Below are positions 16,431 through 25,103 of a stretch of DNA of 64,000 bases, in pieces. Positions within the stretch are counted from its first letter, which is position 1. The number at the start of each line of letters is the position of its first letter. The notes beneath the pieces are model-generated. The model was not told where the DNA came from. It saw only the letters and a list, made by a program, of their open reading frames with translations, and made no database searches. The DNA is taken from NCBI RefSeq assembly GCF_000427405.1, contig NZ_ATXY01000003.1:59620-123619 (forward strand). Direction: 5' to 3'. The position numbers and the translations under genes were made by a program. The DNA is from Flectobacillus major DSM 103. GTDB lineage: Bacteria > Bacteroidota > Bacteroidia > Cytophagales > Spirosomataceae.

Positions 16431-16867
16431 ATCAGCTAGCTATTTTCTATAATCTTAAAAATCTTGATACAACCCTTACAATCAATATTTTATGGCTATC
16501 TGGAATAGCTACCAAGGCAACCAATATCATGCTTTGGGCAATTATAGCTCTACAAATACTGGAATGCCAAAGCTCGCTATTATTCTTACGATTATAATGA
16601 ATCCCATTTTGTTGTTCCTGCTGGCTATGATTGAGTGTAGAGTTTGTGGGGCTATCGCCTATCAAATTAGGACTAAAAATACACCTTTTGCCTATCCAAT
16701 TATGACACATAATATCTGACAGAAAACTTTCTTTAAGAAAAAATAAATACTAGTTTAGAAGCCTCAACATTAACCTGACAAACTGCCTTTTTTACTAATT
16801 ATTGCAATACTCTATAGGCCATGAACAATCGCCTATAGAGTTATTTATCTTAACCAATAACAGAACT
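16431..16867. other. Intergenic region with a broken protein-like fragment
   Basis: 437 bases without a confident gene. Around 16492-16650 the reading WNSYQGNQYHALGNY in one frame continues, after a frame change near 16564, as NAKARYYSYDYNESHFVVPA in another, then stops. This looks like a decayed gene fragment rather than an active gene; I cannot name its family. The hairpin at 16809-16841 lies just before the SGNH hydrolase. Confidence 0.3.
16809..16841 (+). terminator. Hairpin upstream of the SGNH hydrolase
   Basis: Perfect 11-base arms ACTCTATAGGC (16809-16819) and GCCTATAGAGT (16831-16841) around an 11-base loop, followed by TATTTATCTT. It ends 26 bases before the hydrolase start, so it is either the terminator of the upstream operon or a leader element. 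Confidence 0.5.
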
Positions 16868-17689
16868 ATGAAGCTAAGAGTTACTTTTTTTGTATTGACG
16901 ATAGCAATACTTTTTGCTTTTACTCCAGAAAAAAAACAATGGGTTGCTCTCGGCGACTCTATCACTTACCTAAACGACCACCCCGACCAGACAGGTAATC
17001 GTATTACGACAGGCTATATGACGCTGGTAACGCAACAACGCCCCGACCTGAGTTTTGTTAATCAAGGACATAATGGCTGGACAGCCTGCCAAATTGCTGA
17101 AAAAATAACCACTTTAGGAATCGTAAAAGCTGACATCTACACCGTTTTTTTGGGTACAAACGACTGGTGGCAAGGAAAACCCATCGGAACAATTGAAGAT
17201 TATGACAATAATACTGGTTACAAAACTTTCTATGGTTCATTTCGTATTATTTTAGATTATCTCAAAACACTCAACCCCGAGGCTCAGGTAGTATTGATTA
17301 CTCCTATGCAACGAGTGGATTTTGTATATTTTAGCAATTTCAAAAATAATGCTTATGGCTCGTACAAAGCCAAAAATGGGCAAATGCTAGAGCAATTTGC
17401 AGAAGCTATAAAGGAAATTGCTAAAAAAGAAAAACGCCAAATCCTTGATTTATACCACGAAAAAAAATTGAGCCACAAAACACTCGTACATTTTAAACGT
17501 GTCAAAGATTTCCAAACAGGCGAATACAAAGACTACCCTTATCCAGCCTTTATTGATATTCCTTTCAGTACCGAACAAGACCAAAACCCTTATCCTGTTG
17601 AAGCTATGGCGATGACCTACGACGGCCTACATCCATCCGACAAAGGGTATCAATTGATTGCCAAAAAGCTATTGAAAATACTGAGATGA
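16868..17689 (+). CDS. Secreted SGNH/GDSL hydrolase
   Basis: 273 residues from the ATG at 16868, which gives a signal peptide (MKLRVTFFVLTIAILFAF); a frame extending to 16802 has no such sense. Block I is WVALGDSITYLND with the catalytic Ser, block II Gly in NQGHNGWTA, block III FLGTNDWW with the catalytic-site Asn, and block V is YDGLHPSDKGYQLIAKKLL with the Asp-x-x-His pair. The enzyme is a periplasmic or secreted esterase/lipase-like hydrolase, possibly a carbohydrate deacetylase given the glycosidase genes that follow. It ends just before a very strong hairpin. Confidence 0.85.
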   Translation: MKLRVTFFVLTIAILFAFTPEKKQWVALGDSITYLNDHPDQTGNRITTGYMTLVTQQRPDLSFVNQGHNGWTACQIAEKITTLGIVKADIYTVFLGTNDWWQGKPIGTIEDYDNNTGYKTFYGSFRIILDYLKTLNPEAQVVLITPMQRVDFVYFSNFKNNAYGSYKAKNGQMLEQFAEAIKEIAKKEKRQILDLYHEKKLSHKTLVHFKRVKDFQTGEYKDYPYPAFIDIPFSTEQDQNPYPVEAMAMTYDGLHPSDKGYQLIAKKLLKILR

Positions 17690-17703
17690 GTAGTAACAAT
17701 ACA

Positions 17704-17763
17704 ATAATTACTATACACTAAAGTGTGCTGTACAATTAGCACACTTTAGTGTATAGTAATTAT
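17704..17763. terminator. Very stable 26-bp hairpin
   Basis: An uninterrupted 26-base inverted repeat (17704-17729 with 17738-17763) around the loop GTACAATT. The inner arms read AAGTGTGCT and AGCACACTT. It starts 15 bases after the SGNH hydrolase stop and ends 25 bases before the next ATG. It has no long T run, so it may stabilise mRNA ends or act as attenuator instead of a simple terminator. Confidence 0.6.
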
Positions 17764-17787
17764 AGCATAAATCCCAATTTTCAAAAC

Positions 17788-19950
17788 ATGAAGAAAAGTT
17801 GTATCCTCGCCCATTTAATCTTTATTATTACCCTAAGTCATTGGGGAATTTCCCAAAATATTACTCCATTAAAGGACTGGTTGGTAAAACCAATTTCAGA
17901 AAAATCTTCTATTAAAATAACTGACAATCAGGTAGTTTTATACAATGGACTTCTGAGAAGAAGTTTTTTTATTGGTGAAAATATAGGCTGTTACGACTAC
18001 TTCAATCATGCTAGTCAGCAACAACTTATTCGTTCTATCAAGCCAGAAGGTAGCGTTAAAATAAATGGTAAAAGCTATCATATTGGCGGATTGAATGGAC
18101 AAACTGAAAATGCGTATCTTAAACCCGAGTGGCTTAAAAACTTAAAAAAAGGAAATAACGATTTCGTTTATCAATCTGCCGAAATAAAACCTATCGAACC
18201 TTTTATCAATTGGAAGGCTTCAACTTGGACAGCCAACCGCCAGCAACCAACAGGCAAGCGACTTATTTTGAATTTTATTGCCCAAGATAACAATTTGGCG
18301 GGTATCAAAATCCAAGTAAATTATGAACTCTACGACGGTATTCCACTGATAATCAAATGGGTTGAAGTAATCAATAATAGTGCATCAACAATTATCGTAG
18401 ATGGTTTAGTAAATGAAATATTGGGGCTTGTGGAAGAAGAAAGTGCTGTTGTGGGTAAGGTTTCTGAAATGAAAGTACAACATGGTATTTATCTGGAAAC
18501 CAACTACGCTTTCAATAATGCCATGCGTTACGATATTAGCGACCAAACCACTCATTGGTTGGCAGATAGCACTTATACTTCTCAGGTAAATTATAATTAC
18601 GATACGCCTTGTTTGGTAGAAATATATCCCGAAAAAGTTGCTAATATCAAAATAACGAAAGGCAGTTCTTTGAAATCTGTACGCACGCATGAACTCCTGA
18701 TGGATTCGTATGATAGGCAAAGAAGGGGCTTGATGATTCGGAAAATGTATCGAACAATTGCTCCGTGGACTACCCAAAATCCTATATTTATGCACTTGGT
18801 CAGTAAAAATGACGAACAAGTATTAAAATGTATTGAACAATGTGCCGCAACGGGCTATGAAGCTTTGATTCTGAGTTTTGGTAGTCACCTCAACATGGAA
18901 GATATGAGCGAAGAAAACCTCAATAGATGGAAAAAAATAGCAGAAAAGGCTCATAGCAAAGGCATACAAATAGGAGGATACTCATTGTTTAGCAGTAGAC
19001 GAATTGATGATGAAAACGACGTAGTTGACCCCGTAACAGGCAAAACGGGACACGCTTTTTTCGGAAATGCTCCATGTTTTGGGAGTAAATGGGGCTTGGC
19101 ATATCGAGACAAAATCAAGCGTTTTTTTGAAGAAACTCATTTTGATATTTGGGAAAACGATGGCCCATATCCCGGCGATGTTTGTGCTTCTACAACACAT
19201 CCTGGGCATGAAGGTTTGGCAGATTCGCAATGGAAACAAATGAATATCCAAAAGGAATTGTATCATTGGCTCAACGAACGTGGGGTTTATATCAATGCTC
19301 CTGATTGGTACTTTTTGGATGGCACACACAAAATTGCATTGGGTTATCGTGAAGTAAATTTCTCTTTGAGCCGTTCGCAACAAAGAATCCTAAATCGTCA
19401 GAATATCCATGATGGGACACAAGAAAAAACGGCTTCGATGAGCTGGGGATTTGTACCACTTACCCAATATCAAGGCGGTGGTGCTGATGCTATCCTAGAA
19501 CCACTTAGCGAGCATTTGCCTGATTACGAGCAATTAATGATGATTTATTATGGTGCAGGTGTTCAAGCTTGTTATCGTGGGCCACAATTGTATGATACCG
19601 ATATTACAAAAGCGGTAGTTCAAAAAAGTATTAGTTGGTACAAAAAATATCGGGATATTCTGAATGCCGATATGATTCAGTTGAGGCGTGCCGATGGCCG
19701 AGATTGGGATGGGCTTTTACATGTAGCTCCACATTTAGCTCAAAAGGGCTTGGCTATGTTATACAACCCCACTGCCGAAACCATCGAAAGAACCATTACT
19801 CTGCCTTTATACTACACAGGACTCAGCAAACAAGCTCGTGTTCGAGAAAAAGAGGGTGTTGCCAAAACATATACACTCAATCGTGATTACAGCATACAAG
19901 TAAAGGTCAAAATTCCAGCCGAGGGCTATACTTGGTTGGTGATAGAGTAA
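17788..19950 (+). CDS. Secreted glycoside-hydrolase-like protein (alpha-galactosidase-like)
   Basis: 720 residues from the ATG at 17788 (MKKSCILAHLIFIITLSHWG, a signal peptide); the frame extends upstream into the hairpin and is unlikely to be used. The N-terminal half is a beta-rich sugar-hydrolase domain; from about residue 330 a TIM-barrel-like part follows with ILSFGSHLNMEDMSEENLNR, GGYSLFSSRR and FDIWENDGPYPGDVCASTTH, where Asp of the ENDGP stretch could be the catalytic nucleophile as in GH36/GH31-type clans. It ends with a small beta domain (EGYTWLVIE). The exact family and substrate cannot be assigned by eye. It converges on the mannoside operon and shares a terminator with it. Confidence 0.6.
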   Translation: MKKSCILAHLIFIITLSHWGISQNITPLKDWLVKPISEKSSIKITDNQVVLYNGLLRRSFFIGENIGCYDYFNHASQQQLIRSIKPEGSVKINGKSYHIGGLNGQTENAYLKPEWLKNLKKGNNDFVYQSAEIKPIEPFINWKASTWTANRQQPTGKRLILNFIAQDNNLAGIKIQVNYELYDGIPLIIKWVEVINNSASTIIVDGLVNEILGLVEEESAVVGKVSEMKVQHGIYLETNYAFNNAMRYDISDQTTHWLADSTYTSQVNYNYDTPCLVEIYPEKVANIKITKGSSLKSVRTHELLMDSYDRQRRGLMIRKMYRTIAPWTTQNPIFMHLVSKNDEQVLKCIEQCAATGYEALILSFGSHLNMEDMSEENLNRWKKIAEKAHSKGIQIGGYSLFSSRRIDDENDVVDPVTGKTGHAFFGNAPCFGSKWGLAYRDKIKRFFEETHFDIWENDGPYPGDVCASTTHPGHEGLADSQWKQMNIQKELYHWLNERGVYINAPDWYFLDGTHKIALGYREVNFSLSRSQQRILNRQNIHDGTQEKTASMSWGFVPLTQYQGGGADAILEPLSEHLPDYEQLMMIYYGAGVQACYRGPQLYDTDITKAVVQKSISWYKKYRDILNADMIQLRRADGRDWDGLLHVAPHLAQKGLAMLYNPTAETIERTITLPLYYTGLSKQARVREKEGVAKTYTLNRDYSIQVKVKIPAEGYTWLVIE

Positions 19951-19970
19951 AAACGATGAGTTATACCTAA

Positions 19971-20033
19971 AAAGGAGACAAAACCCAATTGAGCAAGTTT
20001 ATCACACCTGTCTTTCTTGGGTTTGCCTCCTTT
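19971..20033. terminator. Bidirectional terminator between convergent glycosidase genes
   Basis: Arms AAAGGAGACAAAACCCA (19971-19987) and TGGGTTTGCCTCCTTT (20018-20033), imperfect by one mismatch and one bulge, lie between the stop of the plus-strand glycosidase-like gene and the stop of the minus-strand operon. Confidence 0.6.
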
Positions 20034-20051
20034 CATGAATATTGCAATAAC

Positions 20052-21332
20052 TTATTTTATCTTCTCAAACTGCTCGATGGCGACATACAATACACCTGCC
20101 TCGCCTCGAAATGTACCCGAACCACGTGGTTTATTATCTACCGAATACCATTCATAAAATCCTTTGTTATCAATTACTCGTTTCAACATGGGTTGTACTT
20201 GTTCATAAGCTTCTTGTACAAAACCATATTTGATTAGCTGCTGAATCATTCGTCCGCCAAACCATGTCCAATCACCGCCGTTTTGATAGCTATATTCAGG
20301 ATTCATAATTTTGTTGATGAAAAATCCCGCAGGATAGGGTGGATACAATGTAAGTCCAATAGAAGGAGCTCCAGCTTGTTTTACCCTGCTAATCATTTCA
20401 TTCAATGAAGTTTTAATTTCGGCTTTACTAAGTAAACCTGCTTCTATAGCAATGGCTGTTCCTCCGAAATAGTAAATATTGTTTTCATTAAAATCAGCAG
20501 GAAAGGGCGAGCCATTCAAATAAATATGCGGAATGAATTTTTGTGCTTTGCTGTCCCAAAGGTACTTTCTGCAATTTTGAGCAATACCATCTTTAATTTT
20601 TTTCCACTGAGCAGCCTTAGCAGGATTCAACTTAATCATGTTGTTGAGTGCAATTACAAACATGGCATTGTCATAAATATCAATGGCATAATGGGTATTA
20701 TTGTCCAAATCTACGCCCCATCCAGCTTCGGGCTGTACGTCGCCCCAATCGGCGGTAGTTGCTCCAATAATGAGTCCGTATTTTTTATTAAATCTTTTTT
20801 TCAAAAGAAAATCCATCGACCATTCCAATCGCTGTAAAACGGTTTTGTTGCCAATTTTTTCTTGTAAAATAGACTTATCTCCTGTGAGTTGAATGTACTT
20901 ATAAACGGCTTGAACCAGCGAGGTTTCTTGGTCGGTTTCAACTGAGTTTTTATGACCAGCATAGCGAGGTTCTAATTTTGAATATGAAAAATCTGTTTCA
21001 CCTTTAGCAATTTTTTCAGCAGGCGTAAAACCGTCGATAATATTACCATCGTCGCCTTGCATTCTAAAGAAAACTAAAAGGTTTTCTTTCAATACCTCTT
21101 TGTCATAAACCGCTGCTGCGAGTTCGATAAAGGTATTGTAATCACGAATCCATACTTCACGATAACCGTCGCCAGCGTTAAATCCTGTTTTCATAACTGC
21201 CAAAGCCTTGGCCTTTACTTCAGGGAAATATTCATTTTTCTTGATTTGAGTCAGTAAAGCAGATGAGGTGTGTTGTGCAAAAACAGACAACACACAGAGC
21301 TGTAAGAATACTATAAAAAGGAGCTTTTTCAT
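20052..21332 (-). CDS. Secreted (alpha/alpha)6-type glycoside hydrolase
   Basis: 426 residues with signal peptide (MKKLLFIVFLQLCVLSVFAQ). The helical pattern and motifs GDGYREVWIRDYNTFIELAA, FRMQGDDGNIIDGF, TTADWGDVQPEAGWG and NGGDWTWFGGRMIQQL match the (alpha/alpha)6-barrel glycosidases of the GH63/GH37/MGH1-like group; the WIRDYNTF Asp and a C-terminal Glu (RGEAGVLY) are candidate catalytic residues. It is the last gene of the GntR operon, 35 bases after the GH92 gene, so it probably acts on the same glycan in the periplasm. Family assignment is by pattern only. Confidence 0.7.
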   Translation of the reverse strand: MKKLLFIVFLQLCVLSVFAQHTSSALLTQIKKNEYFPEVKAKALAVMKTGFNAGDGYREVWIRDYNTFIELAAAVYDKEVLKENLLVFFRMQGDDGNIIDGFTPAEKIAKGETDFSYSKLEPRYAGHKNSVETDQETSLVQAVYKYIQLTGDKSILQEKIGNKTVLQRLEWSMDFLLKKRFNKKYGLIIGATTADWGDVQPEAGWGVDLDNNTHYAIDIYDNAMFVIALNNMIKLNPAKAAQWKKIKDGIAQNCRKYLWDSKAQKFIPHIYLNGSPFPADFNENNIYYFGGTAIAIEAGLLSKAEIKTSLNEMISRVKQAGAPSIGLTLYPPYPAGFFINKIMNPEYSYQNGGDWTWFGGRMIQQLIKYGFVQEAYEQVQPMLKRVIDNKGFYEWYSVDNKPRGSGTFRGEAGVLYVAIEQFEKIK

Positions 21333-21367
21333 AAAATATATGATAAAAATTTGAAAATTGGATGAGT

Positions 21368-23671
21368 TTAAAAAACAGAATATTCAAGCACCCCACCTTT
21401 GGTAATTTCTTCAAACAACAAGGAAGGGTGTTTTAAAAGCTTTCCATTGTACTTTACTTGTTTGATATAAATTTTATCAGGCTGATGGTTTTTTGTTACG
21501 ATACTAAAGGTTTTGCCTTGATAATACTGTTGATTGAGTCGAATAGTAATTTTTTCAAAAAGTGGTGTAGAAAGCTGCATTGTAGGTTTTTCGGCTGCTC
21601 CACCTTGTACATCAAACAAGCCCATAGCACCCAATACGTACCACGCACCCAACTGCCCTTGGTCTTCGTCCTGACCATATCCGTAGCCATGAACGCCCTC
21701 GTTGCCATAAAATTCGTTACAAATGGCTCGTACCCATTTCTGAGTAAGTTCGGGTTTATGAGTATAATTAAATAACCAAGGAATATGCAAACAAGGCTGA
21801 TTACCATGATTATAAAGTCCTTGCAAACCTGCAAAAGCATCGATGGTTTGTCCGCCTCCGAAAATTGATTTTTGAGAAATACTAAAAATACTATCTAATC
21901 TACTAGCAAATAGATACTTACCTACTTTAGATACCAACGCATCTGGTTGATGAGGCACATAAAAAGTATATTGCCAAGCGTTTCCTTCCTGAAACCCACG
22001 CCAAGGCTGACTAGGATTGAAATTATCAATAAACTTTCCATTTTTCAGTTTAGGACGTACCAACTTGGCTTTTGGATCAAATATATTTTCCCATCCTCTC
22101 GACAAATCCATGAGCTGTTGGTAATCTTGCTTTTTACCCAATGCCTTTGCCCATTGTGCCACGGCATAAGCACTAAAAGAATACTCAAGCGTATGAGAAC
22201 CCGAAAAACTAGGTTCACGATTGAGGGAATCAACGTCGATATGGTCAACATAGCCATATTTTACAAATCGCTCAACATCGTCTTTTCCTGCCCCCAAAGG
22301 TCTATTTTGATACGACAGCTCATTTTTGAGACTTGCGGCATATCCTTTTTCTATGTCAAAATCTCGAATACCATACATATAAGCTCCCGCAATGATTAAC
22401 CCCACAAAGTTTGTACCTACTCCCGACACGTATTTACTCGAAGCAATACCATCACCAAGCCAACCTGCATCTGCATAAACCAAAAGTTGACTTTTGATAT
22501 AATCAGCATAATATTCAGGGTACGCTAATGCCCACAATTGGGTCAAGTTCCAGAAAGCTCCCCAAATGGCATCGGTATTGTAATGCTGATGCTGTGGTTT
22601 ACCTTGAGCATCTAGGGCTATTTGTCCAATACTACCATCATTTTTAGGATATGCCCCATTGACATCGCTTGCTAAACCCCTTCCTAAAAGAGCGTGATAA
22701 AGACCTGTATAGAATTTTTGTCGGTCTTTTGCCAAACCTCCTTCAATGTTGATTCTACCTAAGTAATCATTCCAAACTAAGGAAGCTTGTTGATGAGCTT
22801 GGTCAAAATCAAGGTTTTGGGCTTCTTCATGGAGGTTCAGGCGAGCATTTTCGATAGAAGTATAGGATAGGCCTGCTTTAATCGTGACAGCTTCTTGGTC
22901 ATTGGTCGAAAATCGCAAGTATAAGCCTGCCCCAAGACCCTCTATTGAAGTTTTATTTGGAAAAATCTCATTTCCTCTAAATACCCCGACGGTTGTGGGC
23001 TTTTTGCTCAATACTGCCGAAAAGTACATTCTGGCATCGGCACCACGCTGATATTTTTGGATATATTCGGGTAAAGTAACTACGTACCCTTCTATACGCC
23101 CATCTTCTGTCATATACACTTTGGCTTCTTTTATACGCCCACTTTCGCCTTGTCGGTTGCCTATGTCGAATAAAATATTGGCGGCATCAGTCGCAGGAAA
23201 TGTATATCGATGAAAAGCAACTCGTTTGGTAGCGGTTACCTCAGCTTTTACCTTATAATCTTTTAATAAAACACTGTAATAACCCGGTTTTGCAATTTCA
23301 GTGCTACGCTCAAAAGTTGACCGATAGCCTGCCAAACTATTCGTAGCTATGGCTGGCGTAGTAATCAGTTTGCCTGTAGTGGGCATAAAAACAATGCCAC
23401 CTAACTGAAACTCATGGAAATTGGGAAATCCTTCGATAGAATTATCTCGATAATCGTAGCCCGTAGCTTCCCAGCCGTCTTTGTTACCCAAATGCCCATT
23501 GGTTGAAGGGCCTGGTTTGGCCATTCCGAAAGGTAAAGCCCCAGGAGCAAAGTGAAACCAGCGACAATGTGCTGTACCAATACGAGGTTCTACTTCGTCG
23601 ATAGGGGAAGTTTGTGCCAATGACGAATGAAGATATAAAAGAGCTGTTAGTAAAATGCCTATTTTTTTCAT
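21368..23671 (-). CDS. GH92 mannosidase homologue with Gln at the catalytic-acid position
   Basis: 767 residues, signal peptide (MKKIGILLTALLYLHSSLAQ), then the GH92 beta-sandwich and helical domains: PRIGTAHCRWFHFAPGALPF, WEATGYDYRDNSIEGF, IWGAFWNLTQLWALAYPEYY and the C-terminal YGYGQDEDQGQLGAWYVLGA, where Asp668 and Asp670 would be the base pair. GH92 enzymes are Ca2+-dependent inverting exo-alpha-mannosidases. The motif that normally reads HGNEP, containing the general acid Glu, is HGNQP here with Gln625 (codon CAG at 21799-21797). Such a change is known in GH92 members acting on mannosyl phosphodiesters. It lies between an MFS transporter (8 bases) and another glycosidase (35 bases). Confidence 0.9.
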   Translation of the reverse strand: MKKIGILLTALLYLHSSLAQTSPIDEVEPRIGTAHCRWFHFAPGALPFGMAKPGPSTNGHLGNKDGWEATGYDYRDNSIEGFPNFHEFQLGGIVFMPTTGKLITTPAIATNSLAGYRSTFERSTEIAKPGYYSVLLKDYKVKAEVTATKRVAFHRYTFPATDAANILFDIGNRQGESGRIKEAKVYMTEDGRIEGYVVTLPEYIQKYQRGADARMYFSAVLSKKPTTVGVFRGNEIFPNKTSIEGLGAGLYLRFSTNDQEAVTIKAGLSYTSIENARLNLHEEAQNLDFDQAHQQASLVWNDYLGRINIEGGLAKDRQKFYTGLYHALLGRGLASDVNGAYPKNDGSIGQIALDAQGKPQHQHYNTDAIWGAFWNLTQLWALAYPEYYADYIKSQLLVYADAGWLGDGIASSKYVSGVGTNFVGLIIAGAYMYGIRDFDIEKGYAASLKNELSYQNRPLGAGKDDVERFVKYGYVDHIDVDSLNREPSFSGSHTLEYSFSAYAVAQWAKALGKKQDYQQLMDLSRGWENIFDPKAKLVRPKLKNGKFIDNFNPSQPWRGFQEGNAWQYTFYVPHQPDALVSKVGKYLFASRLDSIFSISQKSIFGGGQTIDAFAGLQGLYNHGNQPCLHIPWLFNYTHKPELTQKWVRAICNEFYGNEGVHGYGYGQDEDQGQLGAWYVLGAMGLFDVQGGAAEKPTMQLSTPLFEKITIRLNQQYYQGKTFSIVTKNHQPDKIYIKQVKYNGKLLKHPSLLFEEITKGGVLEYSVF

Positions 23672-23679
23672 GATTACTA

Positions 23680-25080
23680 CTAAAATTTAGTCGTTTGCCA
23701 GTATTTTTCTATTTCTTCTAAAGTCTTGCCTTTGGTTTCTGGAATACGTTTGATACTTAGCCATAAAGCTGGCAAACACATTCCTGCAAAAATCCAAAAA
23801 GTAACTGATGGACCTAATGCTTCACTTTTTAACATGATTGGCGTGAGCTGTCCCACAAAAAAATTCCCTATCCATAAAGACAATGTGGCTAATGAAACCG
23901 CCTCTGCACGAATATTTGTGGGAAAAATTTCGCTAATAATGATAAAACATACAGGGCCAAACGAAAATGCAAAACTGCCAATAAAGACCAGAATAGCTCC
24001 CAAAATCCAGTAGCCTTGTGTATAATTCAAAGAGAAAAGTATGCCGATAAGCAATAAGGCTAAAAATGACAATAAAACACCCCAAACCAGCAAGGGTTTT
24101 CGGCCCCATTTATCAACCTTGAATATGGCAATGAAAGTGAAAAGTACATTGACAATACCAATAGTTACTTGTCCACCAAATGCGTCGCCAAGGGTAAAAC
24201 CTGCCTTGTCAAGAATAGAAGGCCCGTAGTATATCACGGCGTTGATACCCGAAACTTGACTCAAAAATGGTAACGTCAAACCAATTAGTAAAGGTCGTTG
24301 ATAACTTGGCGAAAAAAGCTCTTTTAAAATACCTTTGTGTTTTGTGGCCGATTGTTGTATTTGATTTACTTCGTTTTGAGCATTGTCAAAATCTATCTTT
24401 TGTAAAATATGTTTTGCCGCTTCTATTTTATTTTGTTGAATCAACCACCGAGGCGACTCTGGTACAAGTACCAAGCCTGTACAAAATAATAGACTTGGCA
24501 ATAAACCAATGCCAATCATAGCACGCCAACAGTTGTCAACTAATACAAATTGTAACCAACCCGTAAAATGGCTCGTTTGGGCGATTTTCAGTAAATAAGC
24601 ATTAGAAAAATAAGCAGCTAAGATACCAATGGTAATCGCCAGTTGGTACAGTGCCACCATTGTACCTCGAAAGTGAGCAGGAGCTGTTTCAGAAATATAT
24701 AAAGGACAAATCATAGAGGCTACGCCAATACCGATGCCACCAATCAAACGATAGCTAATGAGTTCGTAAGTATTCATGGCAAACATAGACCCAACAGCAG
24801 AAAGGAAGAAAAGCCCTGCCGAAATCACCATTACCATCTTGCGTCCAATTTTATCGCTTAATTTCCCCGAAATAATCACACCAATGATACAGCCAAAAAT
24901 AGCCGAACTTACAAACCAGCCTTCCATAACGGCATCGAAATCAAATTGTTTGACTACAAAAGGAAGTGCTCCTGATATAACAGCCGTGTCGAAACCAAAT
25001 AAAAAGCCTCCGATGGCTGCAATAAAGCATATCAAAAAAACATAGTAACGATGATGATGGGGAGTCGAATAAATTTCCAT
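23680..25080 (-). CDS. Sugar-porter MFS transporter (XylE/GalP type)
   Basis: 466 residues with 12 membrane segments. Sugar-porter signatures are present: GFLFGFDTAVISGALPFVVK in TM1, GKLSDKIGRK after TM2, RLIGGIGIGVASMICPLYISE with the PESPRWL motif before the central loop (VPESPRWLIQQNKIEAAK), QVSGINAVIYYGP in TM7 and the C-terminal PETKGKTLEEIE. It should import a hexose, mannose being the best guess from the operon, by proton symport across the inner membrane. It starts 23 bases after the ROK-isomerase gene and ends 8 bases before GH92. Confidence 0.9.
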   Translation of the reverse strand: MEIYSTPHHHRYYVFLICFIAAIGGFLFGFDTAVISGALPFVVKQFDFDAVMEGWFVSSAIFGCIIGVIISGKLSDKIGRKMVMVISAGLFFLSAVGSMFAMNTYELISYRLIGGIGIGVASMICPLYISETAPAHFRGTMVALYQLAITIGILAAYFSNAYLLKIAQTSHFTGWLQFVLVDNCWRAMIGIGLLPSLLFCTGLVLVPESPRWLIQQNKIEAAKHILQKIDFDNAQNEVNQIQQSATKHKGILKELFSPSYQRPLLIGLTLPFLSQVSGINAVIYYGPSILDKAGFTLGDAFGGQVTIGIVNVLFTFIAIFKVDKWGRKPLLVWGVLLSFLALLLIGILFSLNYTQGYWILGAILVFIGSFAFSFGPVCFIIISEIFPTNIRAEAVSLATLSLWIGNFFVGQLTPIMLKSEALGPSVTFWIFAGMCLPALWLSIKRIPETKGKTLEEIEKYWQTTKF

Positions 25081-25103
25081 AGTTTTAAAGATTTTAGAGG
25101 TTG

